A stretch of 64,000 bases of DNA from Niallia circulans (lineage in GTDB: Bacteria > Bacillota > Bacilli > Bacillales > Cytobacillaceae), in contig NZ_RIBP01000004.1 of the NCBI RefSeq assembly GCF_007273535.1, forward strand, positions 558,001-622,000, written 5' to 3'. The position numbers were made by a program, and so were the translations under genes. Below the pieces are notes generated by a model. That model saw only the letters and a program-made list of their open reading frames with translations, did no database searches and was not told where the DNA came from. Shown here one piece after another: positions 18,191 through 28,247 of the stretch; the first letter of the stretch is position 1, and each line of letters starts with the position of its first letter.

Positions 18191-19913
18191 GGCTTGCCTC
18201 CTCTTTACCTAGCTGTGATTCTACTATTTTCTGGTACAAGTTATTTTCCTTGAGCAGCTGGTCATGATGAGCATATGCAAGGATTTTCCCCTCCTCCATT
18301 AGCAGAATTCTATTTGCCTTTCGGGCAGTTGCGATTTTTTGCGTTATTAACAGTGCCGTCGTATTGTATGTGGATATTGCTTGAAGCAGCTCTTTTTCTG
18401 TTTGTAAATCTAAAGCACTAGTACTATCATCTAAAAGGAGGATTTTCGGTTTTCTTACAAGTGCCCTCGCAATGGATAGCCTTTGTCTTTGACCACCAGA
18501 TAAATTAATTCCCTTTTGCCCGATTCTAGTATCATACTTCATTGGAAGCTTCATAATCGTTTCGTGTATTTGCGCGTCCTTAGCTGCCTTAACAATTTCA
18601 TCATCTGTGGCAAAAGGATTTCCCCAGCGAATATTTTCTTTAATTGTTCCAGTAAACAACAAGGAAACCTGTGGAACATAACCAATTTGCTTTCTTATTG
18701 AATCAAGATTGTAATCCCTTATGTCTGTGCCATCAATATAAACTGCTCCCTTTGTCGGTTCATATAGTCTTGGAATAAGCTGAAATAAAGTTGTTTTCCC
18801 TGCTCCAGTTATTCCCATAACAGCAATCACTTCATTTGGCTCGACAGTAAAGCTGATACCAGCAAGCACACTTTGTTTTGTATTTGGATAAGAAAAAGCA
18901 ACATCTTTGAATGCTAATTCCCCGTTTATTTCAAGCTGTTTTGAGGCATTTCCATGTCCGCTGCTATCCTTTCCTTCTATGTCGAATACTTCCTGCAGCC
19001 TGTCAGCAGATGCCTTGCAACGGGATACGACCATAATAAGCATGGTAATGACAGATAAAGAAGAGGTTATTCTTAACGAATAGTTTATGATTGCCACAAC
19101 ATCCCCAACCTGTGTTTGCCCTGCTGCAATTTGACCTGATCCTAACCAGAGAATGGCAATAATGCATAAGTTCATAATGAACAACAGGAGTGGAACGGTA
19201 ATTTCCATTAACCTTAGTGCTTTCTCCGTATTTCTTCTTAAGTCATCGCTGGCAAAAATAAATCGGTCTGTTTCAAATCGTTTTCGAACATATGCCTTAA
19301 TCAGCTTAACGGCTGTTAAGTTTTCAAGCATAACATTGTTCACAAAGTCTAATTTCCCTTGAACTTTTTTGAACAACCTTGCGCCTTTGCGAATAACCCA
19401 AACAAACATTAGGATAATAACTGGAATTGTCACTGCAAGCAAAAGAGCTAGTCTTGCATTAACAACGAAGGACATGATAATTCCTCCAATTATTAACAAT
19501 GGTGACCTTAACAGAAAACGCAGACCCATAAATATCATATTTTGCAGCTGTGTAATATCATTTGTCAGCCTTGTTATTAAGGAAGAGCTGGCAAACTTGC
19601 TGCTGTTGGCAAATGTGAAGTATTGAATGATTGAGTATAGATCTTTTCGAAGGCTGTAGCCGAAATTTTGGCTGACATGAGCGGAATAAAAAGTATTAAT
19701 AATTCCTGCTGCAAAAGCAAGCAGTGAAATGCCGACAAGGATACTTCCCCATAGGATAACTGTTTCTGTGTTTTCCTGTGCAAGTCCATCATCAATAATT
19801 TTTGCCATGATAAGTGGCTGGAACAGCTCTACTGCAAGTTCTGTCAGCATAAGAATTAGTGCAATGGCGATGCTGACTTGATATGTCCAAAGCCTTTTGA
19901 ATATTTTTGTCAT
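18183..19913 (-). CDS. yfiB: Heterodimeric ABC exporter subunit (YfiB-like)
   Basis: 576 residues with an exporter membrane domain (about 15-300) and an ATPase with Walker A GITGAGKTT and a canonical signature LSGGQ. Walker B reads ILLLDDSTSALD, with Asp where the catalytic Glu is expected, so the site it forms should hydrolyse ATP poorly. This fits a heterodimer with one degenerate site, formed by this Walker region and the ISQGQ of the partner. GGGAGGAG lies before the ATG. First gene of the pair. Confidence 0.9.
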   Translation of the reverse strand: MTKIFKRLWTYQVSIAIALILMLTELAVELFQPLIMAKIIDDGLAQENTETVILWGSILVGISLLAFAAGIINTFYSAHVSQNFGYSLRKDLYSIIQYFTFANSSKFASSSLITRLTNDITQLQNMIFMGLRFLLRSPLLIIGGIIMSFVVNARLALLLAVTIPVIILMFVWVIRKGARLFKKVQGKLDFVNNVMLENLTAVKLIKAYVRKRFETDRFIFASDDLRRNTEKALRLMEITVPLLLFIMNLCIIAILWLGSGQIAAGQTQVGDVVAIINYSLRITSSLSVITMLIMVVSRCKASADRLQEVFDIEGKDSSGHGNASKQLEINGELAFKDVAFSYPNTKQSVLAGISFTVEPNEVIAVMGITGAGKTTLFQLIPRLYEPTKGAVYIDGTDIRDYNLDSIRKQIGYVPQVSLLFTGTIKENIRWGNPFATDDEIVKAAKDAQIHETIMKLPMKYDTRIGQKGINLSGGQRQRLSIARALVRKPKILLLDDSTSALDLQTEKELLQAISTYNTTALLITQKIATARKANRILLMEEGKILAYAHHDQLLKENNLYQKIVESQLGKEEASHV

Positions 19914-20070
19914 TATTCTCCTCCCGCCTTTTGCACATATAAATTAGCGTTTACGATTTCTTTAGGAAAACTAAATATTGATAATATCATACCTCTTTTT
20001 CCATAAATAGAAAACACGGTTTCATCCATTGTCACAGTATTTTTTCAAGAGGAGAAAACTATTCATACTA

Positions 20071-20103
20071 AAAAAGACTGTAGAAAGCATTCTACAGTCT
20101 TTT
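20071..20103 (-). terminator. Terminator after the peptide-binding protein gene
   Basis: AAAAGACTGTAGAA and TTCTACAGTCTTTT form a perfect 14-bp stem with a 4-base loop, with A/T tracts on both sides. It ends the peptidase-Opp operon. Confidence 0.9.
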
Positions 20104-20128
20104 CCTTAACTCTTAATTAAATTTACAA

Positions 20129-21751
20129 TCATTCTGCTCCTGTCATTGCCCAATTATACAGCTCGTTATGGAAGCCGAATACTTTTGGACCACCGACTGC
20201 AACGTCTTTAGAAATTGCTCCGAAATCAAAATCTGAATACAGGGTAAATACAGGCAATTCCTTGCTCCAAATTGCTTGAAGCTCGTTATATATCTCTTTA
20301 CGCTTCTCTGTATCTGGCTCTTGTTTACCAGCTAGCAGAAGCTTATCAACCTCAGGATTGCTGTAGTTTGTATAGTTACTAGTAGCATTGCTACCATAAA
20401 CCGTTGTTACGTCAGGATCGATTGTGTTTGTGAAGCCCATCAACAGCAAATCGAATTCGCCTGCTTTAGCTTTTGACATAATAGTTGGGAAATCATATGT
20501 TGTTGTATTCAGTTTCAAGCCAATTGCCTCTAGATTTTGAGCAATGATGTCTGCTGATTGCTCACGGACTTTATTTCCGATAGGTACAACAAAGTCGATT
20601 GTTTTGTCAAAGTCCCATCCAGCTTCCTCAAGCATTTGTTTTGCCTTTTCAGGATCATAAGTATATGTTGCTAAATCCTTATCCAAGTATGGACTGATGG
20701 ATGTATATGGTCCGTCGACAATCTCGCCCTCGCCTTTCAATAGCTGATCAACAATTTTTTCACGGTCGATCGCATAAGCAATTGCCTGGCGGACTTTTTC
20801 ATCCGTGATTTTTTCTGTGTTGAACATCATGTTTTGATAACCATATGTTTTTTCAGTTTTTGTCGTTACATTTTCAAAGCCTTTCACTGTATCAAAATCC
20901 TGTACAGCAATCTTACCGATACCACCGGCAGCATTCATTTGAATTTCGCCTGTTTGAAGCTGTGCAACAAGATTTGCTGCAGGCATGATTTTTACGAACA
21001 TTTTATCAAGTTGTACTTCACCTAAATAGTAATTATCATTCTTTGCATACTCTACATATTGGTCTTTAGCATATTGTACGAACTTGAATGGTCCATTTGT
21101 GACAGTTGGCTTTTGCATGAATGGATCCTTTTGTAAGTCTTCTGGAGCTACATCCTTTAATACATGCTCTGGAAGAATCATAAACTTAGAGCCAAGCTGC
21201 TCTTTTACCATGTTTGGATCAACTGGCGTTTTTGTTTTAAATTGGATTGTTTTGTCGTCAACAATTGTCAAAGATGGTATTTCCGTAACGCCGTCTGGGA
21301 ACTTACCACTTTCGTTCAAACCATCAATAATCGTTAAATATGTTCCTATTGCTGTTTCTGTTTTAGGGTTTGCAACAAGATTCATTGTAAATGCAACGTC
21401 ATTTGCAGTTACTGGTGTGCCGTCAGACCATTCTGCTTTATCATTCAACTTAATTGTGAATGTTTGATTGTCTTCTGTTTCAAATGAATCTGCAAGCTTT
21501 GGAGTGAACTCCAGTGGTCCTGTCATCTCCAAAAACGTATCGAACATAAATTTTTCCAGCCATGAAGCCGCAATATCTGATGAGTTAATAGGGTTGAAGC
21601 TGACTGGAGCATTTACTAGTCCAATATACATTGTGTTGTCTTTAGAGCCCCCTGAGTTCGTTCCAGTGTTTGCCACACCAGAACAAGCTGTCAATAAAAG
21701 CAGGAGCGCAATTGTGAATAAGCCTAATCCTTTTCTGAATACATTCTTCAT
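20129..21751 (-). CDS. Oligopeptide-type ABC transporter binding lipoprotein
   Basis: 540 residues, SBP_bac_5 family. Lipoprotein signal peptide ending in lipobox LLTAC, then a linker rich in Gly, Ser, Thr and Asn. The body has the expected pattern of the family, including NDKAEWSDGTPVTANDVAFT and TEKITDEKVRQAIAYAIDREK. It captures peptides or a related ligand outside the membrane for the permeases encoded upstream. It is the last gene of a seven-gene operon with two M20 peptidases, which suggests the ligand is a peptide, N-acyl amino acid or amide. Exact ligand unknown. Confidence 0.93.
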   Translation of the reverse strand: MKNVFRKGLGLFTIALLLLLTACSGVANTGTNSGGSKDNTMYIGLVNAPVSFNPINSSDIAASWLEKFMFDTFLEMTGPLEFTPKLADSFETEDNQTFTIKLNDKAEWSDGTPVTANDVAFTMNLVANPKTETAIGTYLTIIDGLNESGKFPDGVTEIPSLTIVDDKTIQFKTKTPVDPNMVKEQLGSKFMILPEHVLKDVAPEDLQKDPFMQKPTVTNGPFKFVQYAKDQYVEYAKNDNYYLGEVQLDKMFVKIMPAANLVAQLQTGEIQMNAAGGIGKIAVQDFDTVKGFENVTTKTEKTYGYQNMMFNTEKITDEKVRQAIAYAIDREKIVDQLLKGEGEIVDGPYTSISPYLDKDLATYTYDPEKAKQMLEEAGWDFDKTIDFVVPIGNKVREQSADIIAQNLEAIGLKLNTTTYDFPTIMSKAKAGEFDLLLMGFTNTIDPDVTTVYGSNATSNYTNYSNPEVDKLLLAGKQEPDTEKRKEIYNELQAIWSKELPVFTLYSDFDFGAISKDVAVGGPKVFGFHNELYNWAMTGAE

Positions 21752-21800
21752 CTGTTTTCCCCCATTTATCTATAGAATGTGAATCATATATTCTCATCAC

Positions 21801-22727
21801 TTACTTCAAGCTTTTTGGATCCATTGCATCACGCAGTCCGTCACCCATGAAGTTAATCGATAGAACGGAAAGTAAAATCATGATACCAGGAGGAATCCAC
21901 AGCCATGGCTGTGATGCCAATACCGTAATTGATTGTGCTTCAGTCAACATATTGCCCCAACTTGCTGTTGGCGGCTGAACCCCCATGCCGAGAAAACTTA
22001 AGGAAGCCTCCATAATAATCGCAGAAGCAATACCGAATGTTGCATTTACTAGAATTGGAGCAATACAGTTTGGCAGTATGTGCTGGAACACGATTTTCGG
22101 TGTTGAGAATCCTAACGCGACTCCTGCCTTAACATAGTCCATTTCCTTAATGGAAAGAACACTCCCTCTCACAAGCCTTGCAATGGACGGCCAACCGAGC
22201 AGGCCTAAAACAAGGATAACGTTAATTAGCTTCGGTCCCATGATGCTAACCAAAACAAGGATAACCATCAAATATGGGAAAGACATGAATACATCTGTTA
22301 AGCGCATGATAACCATATCTACCCATTTCCCAAAGTATCCGGCAATTGCTCCTAACACTGTGCCAATGGCAACATAAATGGCAACAGCGCCAACACCTAC
22401 GGATAAAGAGACTCTAGCAGCATATATAAGTCTGCTGAATAAATCTCTGCCTACCTCGTCTGTTCCAAGTAAATGCTCTGAAGAAGGTGCTGCAGCAAAT
22501 TCCCCTTCGACAGCATATGGATTATGGGGAGCGATAAGCGGAGCAAATAGTGCCATCAGCACAATTAAACTGAAAATGATCATCCCGACAACTGCCAGCT
22601 TATGTTTAAAAAAACGTTTCGTTATTAGCTTTAAATAGCTTTCCTCATTGCCAAGCTCTTCTTTAACAGCAACAGGCATCTGATTAATCGGCAATTCTGT
22701 ACCAAGTTTTGCGTTTGGTATACTCAT
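21801..22727 (-). CDS. Peptide ABC transporter permease (DppC/OppC type)
   Basis: 308 residues with an N-terminal cytoplasmic extension, a first transmembrane helix at about 40-62, an OppC N-terminal domain, and BPD_transp_1 helices. Contains the family block HLLGTDEVGRDLFSRLIYAARVSL and the EAA loop LGFSTPKIVFQHILPNCIAPI. It forms the channel with the DppB-type permease encoded upstream. GGAGG lies before the ATG, with 15 bp to the previous gene. Confidence 0.95.
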   Translation of the reverse strand: MSIPNAKLGTELPINQMPVAVKEELGNEESYLKLITKRFFKHKLAVVGMIIFSLIVLMALFAPLIAPHNPYAVEGEFAAAPSSEHLLGTDEVGRDLFSRLIYAARVSLSVGVGAVAIYVAIGTVLGAIAGYFGKWVDMVIMRLTDVFMSFPYLMVILVLVSIMGPKLINVILVLGLLGWPSIARLVRGSVLSIKEMDYVKAGVALGFSTPKIVFQHILPNCIAPILVNATFGIASAIIMEASLSFLGMGVQPPTASWGNMLTEAQSITVLASQPWLWIPPGIMILLSVLSINFMGDGLRDAMDPKSLK

Positions 22728-22742
22728 TCTACTTCCTCCCCC

Positions 22743-23693
22743 CTAGCTATATTTGATGCGTGGATCGACAACAGAATAAAGAATATCTGTCAGCAAATTA
22801 GAGAACAGCACCGCGAATGCTGCCAAGAAGTTAATCGCCATCAATGTTGGATAGTCCCTTGAACTAATGGATTGTATGGTTAATTGACCTAAACCAGGCC
22901 ATTGAAAAATCTGTTCTGTTACAACAGCACCGCCGATTAACACTGGTATTTCCATACCTATAATCGTAATAATGGGAATAAGAGCATTTTTCAAAGCATG
23001 CTTATTTGTGACAACAAACTCTTTTAACCCTTTCGCTCTTGCTGTCCGCAAATAATCCTGCCCAAGCACTTCTAGCATGCTGCTTCTTACATAACGGACC
23101 GTGCTTCCTGCTATCCCTGTTCCTAATATGGCTGCCGGGAGCAGCAAATGTATAAATGTATCCATAAATCCGCCCGTACTTCCTAATGTGAACATTCCAC
23201 CAGTTGGGAGAATGCCCAGCACTAATGAAAATAAGTAGATTGCACCAAGACCAAGGAAAAAGCTTGGTATGGAAACACCTAAAAAGGAAAATGTTGTTGT
23301 CAGATAATCAATCCAAGAATACTGTTTTGAGGCACTGAGAATTCCAATCGGAATCGCAATAATATAAGCAATGACAAGCGCAGCCCCCATCAGGAGTAGT
23401 GTTGGCCCGACTCTGTTCATGATTAAGTCAAGAACAGGTTCATATGTTGTATAGGAAAAGCCAAAATCACCATGTAGCAGGTTGCCAAGCCAACGGATAT
23501 ATTGGACATAGATAGGATCGTTCAACCCGAGCGCTTCCTTTTTTGCTTCTGCATCCGCTTCTGTTGCATCCGGGTTTAGGTACATGTCAACAGGGTTACC
23601 GGGTGCCATATTAATGATGAAAAAATTAAAAATTGTAACCCCAAACAATACTGGAATGGCAATTAATACTCTTCGGATAATGTACTGTAGCAT
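22743..23693 (-). CDS. Peptide ABC transporter permease (DppB/OppB type)
   Basis: 316 residues with six helices. Begins MLQYIIRRVLIAIPVLFGVTI, the signature opening of DppB/OppB proteins, and carries the EAA loop region RTARAKGLKEFVVTNKHALKNALIPI. It pairs with the next permease to form the translocation pore. GGGAGGG precedes the start. Confidence 0.95.
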   Translation of the reverse strand: MLQYIIRRVLIAIPVLFGVTIFNFFIINMAPGNPVDMYLNPDATEADAEAKKEALGLNDPIYVQYIRWLGNLLHGDFGFSYTTYEPVLDLIMNRVGPTLLLMGAALVIAYIIAIPIGILSASKQYSWIDYLTTTFSFLGVSIPSFFLGLGAIYLFSLVLGILPTGGMFTLGSTGGFMDTFIHLLLPAAILGTGIAGSTVRYVRSSMLEVLGQDYLRTARAKGLKEFVVTNKHALKNALIPIITIIGMEIPVLIGGAVVTEQIFQWPGLGQLTIQSISSRDYPTLMAINFLAAFAVLFSNLLTDILYSVVDPRIKYS

Positions 23694-23713
23694 TTATGAG
23701 CTCCCTCCCTTAG

Positions 23714-24727
23714 TTATGATAGTGGAAAATGACAGGCTACCGTATGGCTGTTCCCGCTCAAAACCGGCTCCTTCTCTTTGCAAATACTTGCCGCAAATGG
23801 ACATCTCGTATGGAATCTGCAGCCTTTAGGAGGATTTGCCGGACTTGGTACATCACCTTCAACTACAATGCGCTCTCTATTTCGTAAATGCGGGTTTGGA
23901 ATTGGATAAGCGCTTAATAATGCTTGTGTATATGGATGCTTTGGTTTTGAGAATATATCTGCTGTTTTGCCAAGCTCGACGATCTTACCTAGATACATGA
24001 CAGCGATTCTGTCACTGATATATTTGACTGCACCAAGACCGTGGGCAATGAACAGATACGTTAGATTGAATTCCTTTTGCAAATCCTTGAGAAGATTCAG
24101 CACTTGTGCTTGGATAGAAACGTCCAGTGCAGACACAGGCTCATCACAAACAATCAATTTCGGATTCAGCATAAGCGCTCGGGCAATTCCAATTCTTTGT
24201 CGCTGTCCACCTGAAAACTCATGCGGGTATCTGCCTTTATGGAATTTTGTTAATCCAACTGTCTCAAGCATTTGATCAACCTTTTTGTTCACCTCTTCTT
24301 TAGAGGCCAGCTTATGTGCCAAAAGCGGCTCTGCCAAAAGGTCCCCAATTCTTTTACGCGGATTGAGCGAGGAATAAGGATCTTGGAAAATGATTTGCAT
24401 TTGTGTCCTGATTTTCCGCAATTCTCCTTTACTTAAGTCCGCCATATCTTTTCCTTCAAACAACACACTCCCATCAGTTGGAGGGTCCAGCTTAACAATT
24501 GCTCTGCCTGTCGTAGATTTGCCGCAGCCCGATTCCCCAACAAGTGAAATTGTTTCACCAGGATAGATAGAAAAATCTAGTCCGTCTACTGCTTTTACAT
24601 GACCAACCGTTTTAGATAAAACTCCTTTTTTGATTGGATAATATTTTTTGAGATTTTTTATTTCCAAAAGCGGCTCGTTTAATTGTCCTAATATTCCGTC
24701 TTTTTCAGGTAAAGTTATCATGCTCAT
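23714..24727 (-). CDS. Peptide ABC transporter ATPase (OppF/DppF type)
   Basis: 337 residues. Walker A GESGCGKSTTG, signature FSGGQRQRIGIARAL, Walker B LIVCDEPVSALDVS, H-loop near FIAHG, and the OppD/F C-terminal oligopeptide domain with four Cys residues (CRFHTRCPFAASIC, AC) that often bind an iron-sulfur cluster. Overlaps the OppD-type gene by 4 nt. Powers the peptide importer. Confidence 0.95.
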   Translation of the reverse strand: MSMITLPEKDGILGQLNEPLLEIKNLKKYYPIKKGVLSKTVGHVKAVDGLDFSIYPGETISLVGESGCGKSTTGRAIVKLDPPTDGSVLFEGKDMADLSKGELRKIRTQMQIIFQDPYSSLNPRKRIGDLLAEPLLAHKLASKEEVNKKVDQMLETVGLTKFHKGRYPHEFSGGQRQRIGIARALMLNPKLIVCDEPVSALDVSIQAQVLNLLKDLQKEFNLTYLFIAHGLGAVKYISDRIAVMYLGKIVELGKTADIFSKPKHPYTQALLSAYPIPNPHLRNRERIVVEGDVPSPANPPKGCRFHTRCPFAASICKEKEPVLSGNSHTVACHFPLS

Positions 24728-25749
24728 ACGTTTACCTCGCTTCCACTAGTATGTGTACTTGTCTTGCTGCCTATTTCCTCATAAAGCCAGCATCTCACTT
24801 TATGATTACTGTTGTCATCAACAGCTAAATGGGGAGGTCTTTCAGTTACGCACTTTTCTGTTGCATACGGACATCTTGTATGAAAGCGACAGCCCTTTGG
24901 CATTTGCTGCAATGTCGGTACAGACCCTGGAATCGAATAAAGCTTTTGGTCTGAATCGGATTCCAAATGCGGGATAGAGTCAATCAAGCCCTTCGTATAA
25001 GGATGCTTCGGTTCATCAAATAATGTAAACACATCAGCCTCTTCTACAACCTGCCCTGCATACATGACGATTACCTTATCAGCCATTTCAGCGATAACGC
25101 CTAAGTCATGGGTGATCATCATAATAGATGTATTTGATTCCTTTTTTAAGCTTTTCATCAATTCAAGGATTTGAGCTTGGATTGTTACATCAAGGGCTGT
25201 TGTCGGCTCATCTGCAATCAGCAGCTTCGGCTTGCAAGACAACGCCATTGCAATCATAACCCTCTGTCTCATTCCCCCCGAAAGAGAATGGGGATATTCA
25301 TCAATGATTACTTCTGCTCTTGGTATTCCCACCTTCTGAAGCATTTCAACCGCATACATCTTTGCTTCTTTTGCACTGTAATCCATATGCAGACGAATCA
25401 ATTCAACCATTTGGTTTCCTATTGTGAAGACAGGATTTAAGGATGTCATCGGCTCCTGAAAGATCATGGAAATTTCATTGCCGCGGACCTTTCGCATTTC
25501 TGCCTCCGAGACCTGTGCCAAGTCCTTGCCATTTAGCTTAATAGAGCCTTTTTTTATAAAGCCATGTGTTCCTAGAAGTCTCATGATAGATAAAGAAGTG
25601 ACACTTTTTCCACAGCCTGATTCACCGACAATACCGATTGTCTCACCAGGCTCCAGCTGGAAAGTCACTTCTTCGACAGAAATGACTTCCCCCTTATCTG
25701 TTTTAAAAGCCGTTTGCAGTTTATCTACTTCTAAGATATTGTTCCCCAT
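24724..25749 (-). CDS. Peptide ABC transporter ATPase (OppD/DppD type)
   Basis: 341 residues, Walker A GESGCGKSVTS, signature LSGGMRQRVMIAMAL, Walker B LLIADEPTTALDVT, and the C-terminal cysteine motif CRFHTRCPYATEKC. The LSGGMRQR signature marks the OppD branch. Together with the OppF-type partner it makes an asymmetric ATPase pair. GGAGGGGG lies before the ATG, 25 bp after the peptidase gene. Confidence 0.95.
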   Translation of the reverse strand: MGNNILEVDKLQTAFKTDKGEVISVEEVTFQLEPGETIGIVGESGCGKSVTSLSIMRLLGTHGFIKKGSIKLNGKDLAQVSEAEMRKVRGNEISMIFQEPMTSLNPVFTIGNQMVELIRLHMDYSAKEAKMYAVEMLQKVGIPRAEVIIDEYPHSLSGGMRQRVMIAMALSCKPKLLIADEPTTALDVTIQAQILELMKSLKKESNTSIMMITHDLGVIAEMADKVIVMYAGQVVEEADVFTLFDEPKHPYTKGLIDSIPHLESDSDQKLYSIPGSVPTLQQMPKGCRFHTRCPYATEKCVTERPPHLAVDDNSNHKVRCWLYEEIGSKTSTHTSGSEVNV

Positions 25750-25774
25750 TCTTCCCCCTCCAGTTTTAGTTCAT

Positions 25775-26989
25775 TTAAATAGTAGTAGATTCTACTAATG
25801 CACCAGCCTTTTCTGGATTGATATAATAATCGACAAGACTCAAGAAAATCTTAGCAGTATCGAGCATCGCTCTCTCATCAAATGTAAACATTGGATGATG
25901 ATGCGGATAAATAGCACCGATTTCTTCATTTCTTGCACCAACTGAAAAGAAGGTTCCTGGTCTATGCTGAAGATAATAGGCAAAATCCTCGCCGCCCATC
26001 CCTGGCTTAATTATTTCCACAAGTTTTTGTTCTGGTAAATTTGCTTTAACACATTCTACTAGAATATCAGTCTCTTCCTTCGTATTCACAGTCGAAGGGT
26101 AGCCCCTTGTATAGTTAAATTCATAGGTAGCATGAAATGCCTTGCAAACTCCACTAATTAGCTCATCCATTTCTTTTTCAATAAGATCACGAACATCCTC
26201 GTCAAAAGTTCGGACTGTACCTGTCAATTCTGCAGTGTCAGCAATAACATTTCCGGCATTTCCGGCATGGAAGGATCCGATTGAAATGACAGCTGGTTTT
26301 TGCGGATTAACACGGCGGCTGACAATATGCTTCAATTGGTTAGCAATTTGCGCCCCAATTGCAATCGAATCAATGGTTTGGTGTGGTGATGCCCCGTGAC
26401 CACCCTTGCCTTGAATCTTCAATTCAAACGTATCACTTGCAGCAGATGTTGGACCAAATCCGTAAAGAACCTCTCCTAGAGCATTTCCTGAAGCAAGATG
26501 TGCTCCAAACACAACGTCTACTCCTTCCAAGCATCCGTCTTCAATCATTGCGATTGCGCCTCCTGGCGGAAGTTCCTCTGCATGCTGGTGGAGAAGGACA
26601 ATATTGCCTGCAAGATGCTCCTTATTGTCATTTAGCACCTTAGCTACAGCTAGCAATGTTGCTGTATGGCCATCATGTCCACAAGCATGCATAACGCCAT
26701 CGATTTTGGATTTGAAAGGCACTTCCTTCTCATCCTGGATTGGTAATGCATCAAAGTCTGCTCTTAATGCAATAGTTTTCCCCGGCTTTGACCCGTAGAT
26801 TTTTCCAACAACTCCATTTCCTCCAACATTCCTTATTGCTTCAATTCCGAAGCTCTCCAGCAGATCACCAATCATCTTGCTCGTATTCACTTCTTGAAAG
26901 GAAAGCTCAGGATTTTCGTGCAAATGCCGTCTCCATTCCACCATAGAATCATACATTGCTTCTATTTCCTCGTACCATTTGCTTAACAT
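25775..26989 (-). CDS. M20-family amidohydrolase, copy 2
   Basis: 404 residues, IAL-M20D amidohydrolase family. Metal-binding blocks are MHACGHDGHTATLLA, HAEELPPGGA and the C-terminal PGMGGEDFAYYL and HHHPMF. Family members cleave N-acyl or aminoacyl amides in the cytoplasm, in the manner of IAA-amino acid hydrolase and HipO. Closely similar to its neighbour at 27042, so a tandem duplication. The operon link to a peptide transporter suggests it processes an imported acylated or peptidyl compound. Confidence 0.92.
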   Translation of the reverse strand: MLSKWYEEIEAMYDSMVEWRRHLHENPELSFQEVNTSKMIGDLLESFGIEAIRNVGGNGVVGKIYGSKPGKTIALRADFDALPIQDEKEVPFKSKIDGVMHACGHDGHTATLLAVAKVLNDNKEHLAGNIVLLHQHAEELPPGGAIAMIEDGCLEGVDVVFGAHLASGNALGEVLYGFGPTSAASDTFELKIQGKGGHGASPHQTIDSIAIGAQIANQLKHIVSRRVNPQKPAVISIGSFHAGNAGNVIADTAELTGTVRTFDEDVRDLIEKEMDELISGVCKAFHATYEFNYTRGYPSTVNTKEETDILVECVKANLPEQKLVEIIKPGMGGEDFAYYLQHRPGTFFSVGARNEEIGAIYPHHHPMFTFDERAMLDTAKIFLSLVDYYINPEKAGALVESTTI

Positions 26990-27041
26990 TGCAGATCTCT
27001 CCCATCCATTATTTTTTAATCATTGCTTGATATTGATTATT

Positions 27042-28247
27042 TTATTGAACGGCTTCGGCCACCTCTTCTTCTGATTTAACAGCAATATAGTGATCAACAA
27101 TACTTAAGAATGCTTTACCTGCATAAATCATTGCTTTTTCATCAAAATCAAACATTGGATGGTGGTGCGGATAGCTTTGTGCCCCTTCGACTCTTGCACC
27201 AGTGTGAAAGAACATGCCTGGCTTCTCTAAAAGATAGTAGGAGAAATCCTCTGCTCCCATAATTGGTGAAGACCTGACAACCATTTCTTTATCTAAGCTG
27301 TCTGCAATTGCCTTTTCGAAAACAGCCACTTCCTCTTCATGATTAAATACAGCAGGATACCCCTTTATGTAATTCACTTCACAAGTTGCCTGCATACTTT
27401 CGCAAATACTCTCTGCCATTAAGCGTATTTCTTCTTCCATAAATACACGCAGATCCTTATCAAGTGTTCTTACCGTTCCAGTTAGAGTTGCCTTTGATGC
27501 AATAACATTTTTGGCATTACCGCTGTGGAAGGAACCAACTGACAACACAACTGGATTTAATGGGTCGACTCTGCGGCTTGCAATAAATTGCAGCTGTGTG
27601 ACAAGGGCAGTGCCAACAGCAATGGCATCGACTGTTTCATGTGGTGAAGAGCCATGTCCTCCTTTACCTGTTACCGTTATTTCAAATGCATCAGCCGCCG
27701 CTTGTGAATAGCCTGGTTTGCAATAATACTTGCCTAATTCACTCAAGCTGGAAAGATGTGTCCCGAATACTACATCGACTCCTTCAAGGCAGTCATCCTC
27801 AATCATTGCTTTTGCTCCTCCTGGCGAAAGCTCCTCTGCATGCTGGTGCAGCAGCACAATATTGCCTGCGATACTTTCCTTGTTATCCTGAAGGACCTTA
27901 GCTACAGCAAGCAATGTGGCAGTATGTCCATCATGTCCACAAGCATGCATGACTCCGTCTACTTTTGATTTATAGGAAACCTCCTTACCATCCTGAATTG
28001 GCAGTGCATCGAAATCTGCACGCAATGCGATTGTTTTGCCTGGTTTAGCACCATAAATCTTGCCTACTACACCTCTTCCACCAACATTGCGTCTCACTTC
28101 AATTCCAAATCCCTCCAAGATATCCGCAATCATCTTTGGGGTTTCTACCTCTTGAAACGAAAGTTCTGGATATTGGTGCATATGTCTTCTCCACTCCACC
28201 ATCTGATCAAACATACCTTCTAGCTCTTCATGCCAACTTTGCAACAT
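27042..28247 (-). CDS. M20-family amidohydrolase, copy 1
   Basis: 401 residues with the same motif set as the neighbour: MHACGHDGHTATLLA, HAEELSPGGA, IMGAEDFSYYL and YPHHHPMFDFD. First gene of the peptidase-Opp operon, with TTAGGAGGG before the ATG. Differences from copy 2 are clear around the substrate region (for example THLSSLSELGKYYC versus AHLASGNALGEVLYG), so the two may handle different substrates. No signal peptide, so cytoplasmic. Confidence 0.92.
   Translation of the reverse strand: MLQSWHEELEGMFDQMVEWRRHMHQYPELSFQEVETPKMIADILEGFGIEVRRNVGGRGVVGKIYGAKPGKTIALRADFDALPIQDGKEVSYKSKVDGVMHACGHDGHTATLLAVAKVLQDNKESIAGNIVLLHQHAEELSPGGAKAMIEDDCLEGVDVVFGTHLSSLSELGKYYCKPGYSQAAADAFEITVTGKGGHGSSPHETVDAIAVGTALVTQLQFIASRRVDPLNPVVLSVGSFHSGNAKNVIASKATLTGTVRTLDKDLRVFMEEEIRLMAESICESMQATCEVNYIKGYPAVFNHEEEVAVFEKAIADSLDKEMVVRSSPIMGAEDFSYYLLEKPGMFFHTGARVEGAQSYPHHHPMFDFDEKAMIYAGKAFLSIVDHYIAVKSEEEVAEAVQ

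Noticed and set aside
25775..28247. Recent perfect duplication of the two M20 genes
   Set aside because: Similar but clearly diverged proteins; no long identical DNA stretch was noticed.
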